From: JALUUH01 sp964636675
Lineage (GTDB): Bacteria > Pseudomonadota > Gammaproteobacteria > S012-40
Direction of reading: 5' to 3'
NCBI GenBank assembly: GCA_964636675.1
Contig: CAZWUO010000176.1
Location: 1 to 7,851, forward strand
DNA length: 7,851 bases
The notes under the pieces are model-generated. The model was not told the origin of the DNA. It saw only the letters and a program-made list of their open reading frames with translations, and did not search any database. Below, piece by piece: positions 1-6,715 of the stretch (position 1 is its first letter; every line of letters begins with the position of its first letter). A program made the position numbers and the translations under genes.

Positions 1-3000
1 GCAGGGATGGGCAGTGATAAGAACGATAAATTATTAAGTCGGGTCAGTGGTTTTGTTGCCTATGTGGCCCTGGGTAAGGGTGATGGAAGCTTTGCGACGG
101 CAAAGGGCGGACGATTAGCAACAGCCTTTGAAATCGCAAAATCCCTGGCCTACAACAGGTCTCTTTTTACGGGTGACTTCAATGGCGATGGCATTACGGA
201 TATTGCAACCACCTATTTTTCAAATAATAGAGATAAGTTTGGCGATCCTTATCAAGGCTCAGAAATCATCGTTGCCTTGGGTACCGAAAGTGGAATATTC
301 AACAAGCCCAGCATTCAACGTTGGTCGCATAGTGAGTTTCCAACGTGGTGGGAACCTTCTAGCAATAAAGAACATGGACCCGTGCAAACGGCGGATATCA
401 ATGGCGATGGATTAACGGATTTTGTTGCCATCGGGAGTATTGGTTATAGCACGATATTCTCTGTAGACAACCGATTTGGCACGGTAACCCAGAATCCCGA
501 TTATCTGCGGCGTACGATTGTCAGCATGCTTAGCAACGGTGATGGCACGTTTACGAAGAAAATATATGAAGATATTCTTCCCAAGGGATTGCTGCCGGCA
601 TGGCAAGCTTTACCCTGTAAAGGAACCCATCATCATCCAACCATCGCTGATTTTAATGGCGATGGATATTCAGATATTAGTTTTGGTAGCAGAGACTTTC
701 TGCTCGGACGAGGCAACGGTCGTTTTCTAAAACAAGGTGGTCGTTTTATTGCCGGTGACAATGTAAAACCCACCGGCGGAGGTTTGTCGATCGGCTCATT
801 CGGCATTGCGGATACCTCTTATGGTTCTTATGCCTTTGATGTCAATCGCGATGGCAATCCGGATGTGGTTGAAATAGTCGTTGATAAAAACGGTTTGAAA
901 GTGGGCACGAATGCCTATGCAGAAAATCTGAATTCGCAAACTATGTCACAAATAGTCGATGGTTTTGGCAGACAATTCGATATTAAATATGAATCCATCG
1001 CAAAAAATAAAGCCTATACCAAAGGCAGTGGAGCGACCTACCCTTATCGGGATATTGGCAGCGGAAAGACCGTTGTTAGCAAGGTAACGATGAGTGATGG
1101 CCTGGGTGGTCGTTATGACTTAGATTATCAATACTCCGGACTGCTCGCAGACCTTGAGCGACAAGAATTATTGGGCTTTGCCACGATGTCGGTTACGGAT
1201 AGCCGAGAAAATACCACAACAACCAATACGTATGTGCAAGCCTTTCCATTGAGCAATCGATTGCTTAAGCGCGAAATCCGTTTAGCCGATAACACCTTAG
1301 TCAACAAAACAGAGCTTGAATGGCGTTTTAATCAAGTCAAAAATAAAATCGGTCAATATGATTATCAGTGGTATACGCTCCTCAAAGATAGCAAAACAAA
1401 TACGCGATTCAATCATGACGGTAAATTGATCGGCATGGTTAGTCAGGTTTATTTGAATCACGATATTTACGGCCAGGCAAGTAAGACAACAACGACGCAA
1501 TCGGATGGTTACACAACCGTTGTCAATGTCGATATTGAAAATAACCCTGTCTGGGAAAACTATTATGTGGGTCGAGTCAAGTCGTCGAATGATACAAAAA
1601 CAGGCCCCGACTTTGCTGAATCTATCACCCGAAGTAAAGCATATAGCTATTACCCGGATGGCTTATTAGAAGCAGAAACGATAGAGCCTAATAATGCCAA
1701 TCTATACCTGCGTACAGATTATACCTACGACGATTATGGACGGATTGCTTCCACAACCCTGTCAGGACATGCTGGAGCGCAATATGCCGTTGTAGCACGC
1801 ACGGAGTCGCGAATCATCAATATGCCAACGCTGGCAGTAAGACTCAATCCTGATAATGTCTCCGCCTTTGAAATGGAAGTGATCACGACCAATGCAGAAA
1901 ATCATGTCACCAAAGAATATATTGATATTCGTTTTGGTAAAACAACAAGAGTGATCGATGCGAATGATCTAGAGACGCTTTGGGTATACGATATTTATAG
2001 CGATCTCCTGCGAGAGATTCGCCCCGATAATACCCTTACCACCTATACCCGAGATTTATGTAATCTGCACTGTCCCGAAAATGCCGTCTATAGTGTATTT
2101 TCTCAGAGCACGGGGGAGTCATTTAGAGAGTCTCATTTTGATATATATGATCGAGAACTGCGTCGTCGATCAATCGGCTTTAGAGGCCAAATAATATATC
2201 AAGATACCCGTTATGATTCGCTGGGTCGGGAAATATATGTGAGCCAGCCTTACTTTGCTCCAGGGGATGCGGGTTTATACTCTGAAATTAGTTATGATCG
2301 TTTAGGGCGAATAAGTATTGCAACCACTCCGCAAGAAGGTCGGGTTGACTTTCTCTACCAGGGTTTAAAGGGTTTGGGCAGCAAGGTCACCAAGATTCAA
2401 TCTCGATCTGGATTAGTGGGTGTATGGACGCTGATTACTGAGCAGTACCGCAATCTATTAGATCAGTCCGTTCAAATAACGGATGCAAAGAGTGATGCCA
2501 CCTTCTTTAAATTTGATGCTTTTGGTCATTTAAAAACAACTATCGATCCTTATGCGAACGAAATTAATGTGGACTACGACACCTTAGGGCGCGCTATATT
2601 GTTATCTGACCCTGATCTGGGTCAAAGAACCTTTGGGGTGGATGCCTTTGGTCAAATAAGATTTAAACAAGACGCAAAAAATCAACAAGTATCACTGAGT
2701 TATGATCGACTCGGCCGTTTGATCAAGCGTGATAAAAGTGAAGGAGTGGATACCTGGCTGTATGACAATGCGCCCAATGCGATTGGTAAGCTCGTTTCCG
2801 AAACATCTGCATCGGGTTCGCGCAAAACGCTGGATTATGACATTTTCAGTCGGATCGAAACCGAAACACACGTCATCAATAACGAGAGTTATGTGATGCA
2901 AAATGCGTACGACTTTGCAGGCCGTTTGAATAAAGTCACCTACCCTACCGGTTTTTCTGTGACGTATGCTTACAATTCTATCAGCGGTGACTTGGAATCT

Positions 3001-4836
3001 GTATCCAATGGAAACACGGTTTATTGGAATGCGACTGCATTAAATGCAAAAGGCGAACGACTGGCTGAAAATTTTGCAAATGGCTTGTCCACAGCGACAC
3101 ACTATAATGTTAATAGCGGGCGCATTGAGAGAATTAAAACAGGTCTCAATAATGCGACCGTACAGAATTTAACATTTGCATTTGACAGTATTGGAAATCT
3201 GGACGAAAGGGCTGATTTAAATCGCAGTCTAGTGGAAAGATTTGTCTACGATGATGTCAATCGCCTGGATAATGTTTATCTTAATAATCAGCTTTCCAAG
3301 AGATATCACTATGATGATATCGGCAATATCTTAGCGAAGTCAGATTATGCGAGCGCCTATATTTACGGGCAAAATAATGTGGGTCCGCATGCAGTGACCC
3401 AAATAACTGATTTGAATAATCAGCGCATATCCTTTGCTTACGATGATAACGGTAACATGACGAGCGGCGCCGGTCGTTTATTCACTTATACCTCATTTAA
3501 CAAACCGTTTAATATTTCACGTCAAGGAAAAACCACTCGTTTTGAATATGATGCGAATCAAAACAGAGTAACGCAAATAAAAGACAGCGAAATAACCACC
3601 TATATTAGTCCGCGCTGGGATACCGGTGTGCATTACGAAAAAGAAAAATCAGCGACAACGGTTAAACATAAGCATTTTATTAACGCGGGCAACATTCCGA
3701 TTGCTATTTATACCTCGATTGAAAATAGCTCGAAAACGGAACTGCGCTTTTTGCATAAAGATCATCTCGGTTCGGTCACTACCATCACGTCTGAAAATGG
3801 CAGTATTGTTGAAGCGTTAAGCTACCAAGCTTTTGGTGATCGACGTAACAGTGATTGGAGCGATGCGACGACGGAGCTTAGCAGTAATACCACTCATCAT
3901 GGTTTTACCGGACACGAGCATTTGGATAGTCTGGGTCTTATTCATATGAATGCTCGATTGTATGATCCCAAACTAGGCCGCTTCCTCACTGCCGATACCA
4001 TCATCCCCACGAAAGATAACTTAGAAGCGTTTAATCGCTACACTTATGTGTATAACAACCCACTGTCATTCACCGATCCGAGCGGAAACTCACCCACGGC
4101 AGGGTCTTCTTTTAACGGTATAGCGGGGCGTGCGCAGGCGTTAGCAAGTGCCGCGGCTGCAGCAGATCAAAGTGCAAACCAAAACTATAACCAAGCGGTG
4201 CATAATACTGCGCTGGCGGGTATATCAAACTCTAAGAGTAATAACAATAACCCATTAGTCGACATACTTAGCGGCATGGCTAATAATGTTATTGATGTGA
4301 TGAATGACGCCATTGCACTTGAAACCGCACGCTTTGATTCTGTGTATGAAAGCCGGGGTCTTGAGAACCCGATTGTTCCCCTAAAACAAGAAAGGTTTAG
4401 CTATAATAATGAATCCTTTGGAGAAGCAGGTGATGCTGTAGCGAGTGTTGTCCTGACTATTGGAGGCGGGTTTGCGGGTATTCTTGCTAAGGGGGCAAAA
4501 GAGATACCAAAATTTGGAGATAACGATTTACTTCTTGGGCTCCGAAAGAACTTATATGAATTTCAGCAATTCGGTGGCAAGACCTTTGGGGGATTTGTGT
4601 TGACACGAGGTAGTTTTGATACCCAGATCAGATCGGCGATGGATCAATCGGATAAAATAAGATTCAATTTAACCGGGGTTGATGTGAGCCGTGCAAATGG
4701 AAAATTGAACCAATTCAACGAACCAGGCGCTCGTAATTATACCAATTACGAGCTTTTTTTGATCAAAAATAATCCTACTTATTTGAATAAAGCAAGATTT
4801 TATCGTGATGGTTCGCCCGTCAAGAATCCATTCTGA
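1..4836 (+). CDS. SpvB/TcdB-like FG-GAP and RHS-repeat polymorphic toxin, 5'-partial
   Basis: Large RHS-family protein. The frame is open to base 1, and the first ATG (base 7) lacks a convincing ribosome site and a signal peptide, so the true start is probably upstream. Residues are numbered from base 7 (1609 to the stop). Four FG-GAP/VCBS calcium loops DxNxDGxxD lie at 57-65, 130-138, 215-223 and 278-286. An SpvB/TcdB-like middle follows (VDGFGR near 317, LLGF near 388). YD repeats such as YDRLGRL and YDSLGRE run from about 570 to 1190, with a C685-x3-C689-P insertion. The RHS-associated core spans about 1248-1360 (HKDHLGS, YDPKLGRFLTAD, YNNPLSFTDPSG). Residues 1361-1609 are a variable tip. 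In characterised relatives (TcB/TcC, Rhs) the YD repeats form a cocoon enclosing the C-terminal toxin, which is released at the core. The tip and the downstream gene suggest a toxin-immunity pair. Family assignment is firm; export route and target are unknown. Confidence 0.93.
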   Translation, partial: AGMGSDKNDKLLSRVSGFVAYVALGKGDGSFATAKGGRLATAFEIAKSLAYNRSLFTGDFNGDGITDIATTYFSNNRDKFGDPYQGSEIIVALGTESGIFNKPSIQRWSHSEFPTWWEPSSNKEHGPVQTADINGDGLTDFVAIGSIGYSTIFSVDNRFGTVTQNPDYLRRTIVSMLSNGDGTFTKKIYEDILPKGLLPAWQALPCKGTHHHPTIADFNGDGYSDISFGSRDFLLGRGNGRFLKQGGRFIAGDNVKPTGGGLSIGSFGIADTSYGSYAFDVNRDGNPDVVEIVVDKNGLKVGTNAYAENLNSQTMSQIVDGFGRQFDIKYESIAKNKAYTKGSGATYPYRDIGSGKTVVSKVTMSDGLGGRYDLDYQYSGLLADLERQELLGFATMSVTDSRENTTTTNTYVQAFPLSNRLLKREIRLADNTLVNKTELEWRFNQVKNKIGQYDYQWYTLLKDSKTNTRFNHDGKLIGMVSQVYLNHDIYGQASKTTTTQSDGYTTVVNVDIENNPVWENYYVGRVKSSNDTKTGPDFAESITRSKAYSYYPDGLLEAETIEPNNANLYLRTDYTYDDYGRIASTTLSGHAGAQYAVVARTESRIINMPTLAVRLNPDNVSAFEMEVITTNAENHVTKEYIDIRFGKTTRVIDANDLETLWVYDIYSDLLREIRPDNTLTTYTRDLCNLHCPENAVYSVFSQSTGESFRESHFDIYDRELRRRSIGFRGQIIYQDTRYDSLGREIYVSQPYFAPGDAGLYSEISYDRLGRISIATTPQEGRVDFLYQGLKGLGSKVTKIQSRSGLVGVWTLITEQYRNLLDQSVQITDAKSDATFFKFDAFGHLKTTIDPYANEINVDYDTLGRAILLSDPDLGQRTFGVDAFGQIRFKQDAKNQQVSLSYDRLGRLIKRDKSEGVDTWLYDNAPNAIGKLVSETSASGSRKTLDYDIFSRIETETHVINNESYVMQNAYDFAGRLNKVTYPTGFSVTYAYNSISGDLESVSNGNTVYWNATALNAKGERLAENFANGLSTATHYNVNSGRIERIKTGLNNATVQNLTFAFDSIGNLDERADLNRSLVERFVYDDVNRLDNVYLNNQLSKRYHYDDIGNILAKSDYASAYIYGQNNVGPHAVTQITDLNNQRISFAYDDNGNMTSGAGRLFTYTSFNKPFNISRQGKTTRFEYDANQNRVTQIKDSEITTYISPRWDTGVHYEKEKSATTVKHKHFINAGNIPIAIYTSIENSSKTELRFLHKDHLGSVTTITSENGSIVEALSYQAFGDRRNSDWSDATTELSSNTTHHGFTGHEHLDSLGLIHMNARLYDPKLGRFLTADTIIPTKDNLEAFNRYTYVYNNPLSFTDPSGNSPTAGSSFNGIAGRAQALASAAAAADQSANQNYNQAVHNTALAGISNSKSNNNNPLVDILSGMANNVIDVMNDAIALETARFDSVYESRGLENPIVPLKQERFSYNNESFGEAGDAVASVVLTIGGGFAGILAKGAKEIPKFGDNDLLLGLRKNLYEFQQFGGKTFGGFVLTRGSFDTQIRSAMDQSDKIRFNLTGVDVSRANGKLNQFNEPGARNYTNYELFLIKNNPTYLNKARFYRDGSPVKNPF
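4087..4833 (+). other. Variable C-terminal toxin tip region of the RHS protein
   Basis: This is the region after the conserved RHS core ends (DPSG, residues 1357-1360 counted from base 7). It starts with an Ala/Asn/Gln/Ser-rich linker (about 1361-1425). A Gly/Ala-rich hydrophobic stretch at about 1477-1497 could be a membrane-insertion or packing helix. The last ~105 residues (about 1505-1609) look like a compact domain. Its best-defined part is RFNLTGVDV (1552-1560), then NYTNYELFLIKNNP (1577-1590) and KARFYRDG (1595-1602). It contains no His or Cys, so an HNH, HxxD or other His-dependent nuclease is unlikely. I do not recognise the family with certainty. The T-x-x-EL-x-x-I pattern near the C-terminus recalls small RNase-like tips of CDI/Rhs proteins, but that is a weak impression. 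The position after the core and before a small acidic gene is what supports a toxin role. Confidence 0.7.
4729..4760 (+). terminator. Intrinsic-terminator-like hairpin inside the toxin-tip coding sequence
   Basis: GCTCGTAATT (4729-4738) and AATTACGAGC (4744-4753) form a perfect 10-bp stem around the 5-nt loop ATACC. Seven T (4754-4760) follow immediately. The stem is GC-richer at its base, next to the T run, as in Rho-independent terminators. It is wholly inside the open reading frame (residues 1575-1585), about 75 nt before the toxin stop and 85 nt before the downstream gene. The reverse strand has no T run, so it would act only on rightward transcripts. Translating ribosomes would normally suppress it. 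Whether it terminates in vivo is not known. Confidence 0.55.
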
Positions 4837-4846
4837 GAAAGTTTAA

Positions 4847-5191
4847 ATGAAGATAATATTATTGAAAAATGGGGAAACAATTAGTGATGAACTATTAAAT
4901 GCGATTCGTGATGCGACGCCTGATGATATTGAGTATCAACAAGAGATATTTAGCAGCCATCCACAACTAACAGAAAAGAAAACTGGGTATCGACCGATGC
5001 GTATAAGCGGAGTTATTATTCCGCTTTTCCTGACAGTCACTTTTGTTATGGGTAAGGTTAAGGAAGAAAATTACTTCTATGTCGTTAATCGGTTTTTAAA
5101 AACTGAACACGAAGTGGCTGGAGAAGAAGAAGCTAAATTATCTGTTTTATCTGAGATGCGTCGTATTATCGACGATCAGGTATTAAATTAG
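4847..5191 (+). CDS. Putative immunity protein for the upstream RHS toxin tip
   Basis: A 114-residue protein with no signal peptide, so probably cytoplasmic. It starts 10 nt after the stop of the RHS gene. The purine-rich GAGAAAG (4835-4841), overlapping that stop, is a plausible ribosome site 5 nt before ATG, so the two genes are likely co-transcribed and perhaps translationally coupled. By count it is acidic (about 19 Asp/Glu against 13 Lys/Arg), common among immunity proteins that cap basic nucleic-acid-binding toxins. A hydrophobic run at about 53-68 (ISGVIIPLFLTVTFVM) is short for a membrane span and could be a buried strand pair. The C-terminus (about 92-111) looks helical and charged. 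I do not recognise the family; the immunity role is inferred from position, size and charge. The stop codon lies only 2 nt from a palindromic repeat element. Confidence 0.75.
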   Translation: MKIILLKNGETISDELLNAIRDATPDDIEYQQEIFSSHPQLTEKKTGYRPMRISGVIIPLFLTVTFVMGKVKEENYFYVVNRFLKTEHEVAGEEEAKLSVLSEMRRIIDDQVLN

Positions 5192-5193
5192 CC

Positions 5194-5332
5194 CGTAGGT
5201 TGGGGTGAGGTACGAACCCCAACAGGATTAAACAATATCGTATGATGGCTTGGAACTGAACCGAATCGATGTCTGGCGGTGATGCGAAGGTCTGGTGTTG
5301 GGGTTCACAAACAACGTTTACCCCAACCTACG
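5194..5332. repeat. MITE/REP-like palindromic element with 13-bp terminal inverted repeats
   Basis: The ends are CGTAGGTTGGGGT (5194-5206) and its exact reverse complement ACCCCAACCTACG (5320-5332). A second inverted pair lies inside: AACCCCAAC (5215-5223) and GTTGGGGTT (5297-5305). Each end can therefore fold into its own hairpin with an 8-bp stem (5199-5206 with 5216-5223; 5297-5304 with 5320-5327), or the whole 139 bp can form one long cruciform. It has no coding capacity. It resembles the widespread 'GTAGGTTGGGGT...ACCCCAAC' intergenic repeats of Proteobacteria (from memory, not searched). No clear target-site duplication is visible. The end hairpins could act as a transcript barrier or 3'-end stabiliser between the toxin/immunity unit and the next gene. 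Confidence 0.8.
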
Positions 5333-5391
5333 CGTACAAACCTCCGTGCCCCAAATCGAATACTTAGATACAAAGAGAGAGGAACAAGAAG

Positions 5392-5760
5392 ATGAGCAGT
5401 GTTATGAAAAAATTAATTGTATTGTTGTGCTTTATTTCCTTTCCTGCGTTTGCAGGAACACTCACCTGCGGCGGTACAGTGTCAAATATTGGTTTGCATG
5501 CTTCAAACCAGTTGATGGTGCGCTTGAGTAGCATGAATGCTGCTGTATTTGTTTGTGACCCTACAAAAAATTGGTCGGTACCTGGAACGACATACCAAAC
5601 AGGTGCGGAGACCTGTAAAACAATGATGGCCATGCTCATGACAGCAAAAGCTAAGGGTGAATCCGTCGGTGAGGTTTGGTTTGATGGCGACGATGTCCCG
5701 TCAAGCTGTACGACCTGGGATAATTGGAAAAGGGCAAATATTAGATATTTTCTTTTTTAA
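5392..5760 (+). CDS. Small secreted four-cysteine protein, type A, copy 1
   Basis: A 122-residue secreted protein of unknown function. The signal peptide is clear: Lys6-Lys7, a hydrophobic core, then AFA (19-21), giving a mature protein of about 101 residues. The start at 5392 is favoured because AGAGAGGA ends 8 nt upstream; ATG at 5404 (MKKLIV) would also give a good signal peptide but has a weaker site. Mature cysteines are C26, C55, C75 and C106, probably two disulfides. Shared with the gene at 6716: C-x-G-TV-x-N, a cysteine in the middle, CKTM(M/Y) starting a helix, the A-K-x-x-G turn followed by a hydrophobic strand, then a D-x-x-S-C-T or SSCTTW segment. It ends IRYFLF, a likely last strand. 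Periplasmic or extracellular location is expected. It is the first of four tandem genes and is separated from the immunity gene by the palindromic element. Confidence 0.9.
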   Translation: MSSVMKKLIVLLCFISFPAFAGTLTCGGTVSNIGLHASNQLMVRLSSMNAAVFVCDPTKNWSVPGTTYQTGAETCKTMMAMLMTAKAKGESVGEVWFDGDDVPSSCTTWDNWKRANIRYFLF

Positions 5761-5821
5761 TATTTATGCGCATTTGCGTTAAAACTGATTATTGGATTAT
5801 TAAACTGGAGTCAATAAAAAT

Positions 5822-6157
5822 ATGAAATTAAATGTATATCTTGTGGTTTTAGGATTTTTTGTTGTTTGCAGCACTGTTTCTGCTGGTCCATATTATTTGA
5901 GTGGAAAAATTACATCATTGTTAGCATCTGGTACTGATCCGGGAATTAGGTTATCCGGTAACGGCTCTCCAGATAATTGTGATGGTGGGAAATACGGATG
6001 GTTACGCTTTCAGGGTACTGCAGAAGAAAGAAATAGAATATACGCGAGTGCCTTAGCATTTTCATTGTCGAAAAAAAGGGTGACTGTATATACCAATAGA
6101 GATGGTACACAATGTCGGATAAACAATATACAAGTAACAAGTAACAAGTGGGCTTAA
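5822..6157 (+). CDS. Small secreted two-cysteine protein, type B, copy 1
   Basis: A 111-residue protein with a signal peptide (hydrophobic 5-18, VSA cleavage at 19-21), leaving about 90 mature residues. GGAG at 5807-5810 precedes ATG by 11 nt, slightly long but usable. The mature part has two cysteines, C53 in SPDNC and C98, probably one disulfide. The layout is strand-rich N-terminus (YLSGKITSLL, GIRLSG), a helix (about 67-83) and a KKRVTVYT strand (84-91), then C98 and a last strand INNIQV. It is clearly related to the gene at 6260 (PDNC, helix, KK-[VI] strand, late cysteine) and more distantly to the type A proteins. The last codons lie in a 7-bp tandem repeat, so the tail after IQV (TSNKWA) may be a recent addition. 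Function is unknown. Confidence 0.88.
   Translation: MKLNVYLVVLGFFVVCSTVSAGPYYLSGKITSLLASGTDPGIRLSGNGSPDNCDGGKYGWLRFQGTAEERNRIYASALAFSLSKKRVTVYTNRDGTQCRINNIQVTSNKWA
6131..6151 (+). repeat. 7-bp tandem repeat at the 3' end of a small secreted-protein gene
   Basis: CAAGTAA occurs twice exactly (6131-6137, 6138-6144), followed by a third copy with two changes, CAAGTGG (6145-6151). It sits in the last codons of the gene ending at 6157. The unit length is not a multiple of three, so gain or loss of one copy would change the C-terminal residues and the stop. Confidence 0.75.
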
Positions 6158-6174
6158 TTAGTCGAAGATAACCT

Positions 6175-6196
6175 GTAGCAAGATACGAATCCCAAC
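6175..6196. repeat. Decayed fragment of the palindromic intergenic repeat
   Basis: GTAG (6175-6178), then TACGAATCCCAAC (6184-6196), matches the left end of the 5194-5332 element: GTAG at its start and TACGAACCCCAAC (5211-5223) with one mismatch in 13. About seven bases between the two blocks are missing and the right half is absent. It reads as a degenerate relic in the gap between two paralogous genes. Confidence 0.5.
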
Positions 6197-6212
6197 TTAA
6201 GCTTCTGGCTAT

Positions 6213-6218
6213 TATAAT
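6213..6218 (+). promoter_or_regulatory. Candidate -10 box for the gene at 6260
   Basis: A perfect TATAAT hexamer lies 41 nt before the ATG at 6260. No good -35 hexamer is present at 16-18 bp: ATCCCA at 6189-6194 matches TTGACA at only three positions. The -35 region overlaps the decayed repeat fragment. This could be a promoter that makes the third small gene independent of its upstream neighbours, or chance in AT-rich sequence. Confidence 0.35.
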
Positions 6219-6259
6219 GCTTTTTATTGCAATTTTTCACCTTTTTGAGAGTTATTAAT

Positions 6260-6619
6260 ATGAAAAAATGTTTTATTTTAGGTTTGTTACTTCTCAGTCA
6301 ATCCGTTTTTGCATCGGGTTATTTAACGCCATTAGGGTCTGGCGTGACAATTCAAAAATTCCTTATGCATGGGAATGGTGGTATGACCTTGTGGGTGTCC
6401 GGTGTGACTAATCCTGACAATTGTGGCGATACCGGTTTAGTACACTTAAAAGGAGATCTGCCCGGACACCGTAATATGGTATCAGCAGCAATGACAGCAT
6501 ATGCCGCAGGCAAGAAAATTGGGCTGTGGAGTGCTGGGTGTGAATTTATTCCATTTTGGGGAGGATCCACAACTCGACCAATAATTAGTACCTTATTGGG
6601 TGACAGATTAAAGGGTTGA
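6260..6619 (+). CDS. Small secreted two-cysteine protein, type B, copy 2
   Basis: A 119-residue secreted protein. The start is ATG 6260 (MKKCFILGLLLL...), with GAGAG at 6247-6251 eight nt upstream; an in-frame TTG at 6227 would only add residues before the signal peptide. Cleavage is expected after VFA (16-18). Cys4 is in the signal peptide and not in a lipobox position (the VFA-S site lacks +1 Cys), so it is not a lipoprotein. Mature cysteines are C55 in NPDNC and C94 in AGCEF. The layout is Gly-rich strands (about 26-50), helix 70-83 (HRNMVSAAMTAYAA), G-KK-I strand (84-90), the second cysteine, a WGGSTTRP turn and a final strand (108-113). It is paralogous to the gene at 5822. The pattern 'n-P-D-N-C ... 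A-x-x-x-GK-x-[VI] ... C' is shared by many short secreted hypothetical proteins (from memory). No function is known. Confidence 0.88.
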   Translation: MKKCFILGLLLLSQSVFASGYLTPLGSGVTIQKFLMHGNGGMTLWVSGVTNPDNCGDTGLVHLKGDLPGHRNMVSAAMTAYAAGKKIGLWSAGCEFIPFWGGSTTRPIISTLLGDRLKG

Positions 6620-6642
6620 TTAAGATAGGCTCTTCGAAAAAA

Positions 6643-6673
6643 ATACCGCTGGCATGTGTGCCTTTTGGCGTAT
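6643..6673. other. Imperfect hairpin between two small secreted-protein genes
   Basis: GGCA (6651-6654) and TGCC (6659-6662) form a short stem followed by TTTT (6663-6666). Around it ATAC (6643-6646) and GTAT (6670-6673) can pair, with bulges in between. This is too weak for a firm terminator call, but it is the only visible structure in the 96-nt gap. Confidence 0.25.
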
Positions 6674-6715
6674 AAAGATGCCGATTAGATTTTTTAAAAC
6701 AGTGAGAAGTAAATA

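Noticed and set aside
175..865. Repeated AATGGCGATGG motifs at about 181, 401 and 655
   Set aside because: They simply encode the NGDG of FG-GAP calcium loops and are explained by the protein repeat.
1720..3580. Many short DNA similarities through the middle of the large gene
   Set aside because: They reflect the YD/RHS peptide repeats; no periodic DNA array or CRISPR-like spacing is present.
4999..5050. Membrane span in the putative immunity protein (residues about 53-68)
   Set aside because: Only about 16 residues, interrupted by Pro and Thr, with no flanking charge pattern; a buried strand is more likely.
5295..5531. Forward ORF running from the palindromic repeat into the first small gene in another frame
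   Set aside because: It starts inside the repeat at a non-ATG codon, has no ribosome site, and overlaps a stronger gene.
5364..5639. Reverse-strand ORF of 91 codons opposite the first small secreted gene
   Set aside because: It is a shadow of a well-supported forward gene with signal peptide and family cysteines; no ribosome site or recognisable domain was seen.
6227..6259. N-terminal extension of the third small secreted protein from a TTG at 6227
   Set aside because: It would place eleven residues before a complete signal peptide that starts at ATG 6260, which has its own GAGAG ribosome site. The TTG has none, and the extension overlaps the likely promoter.
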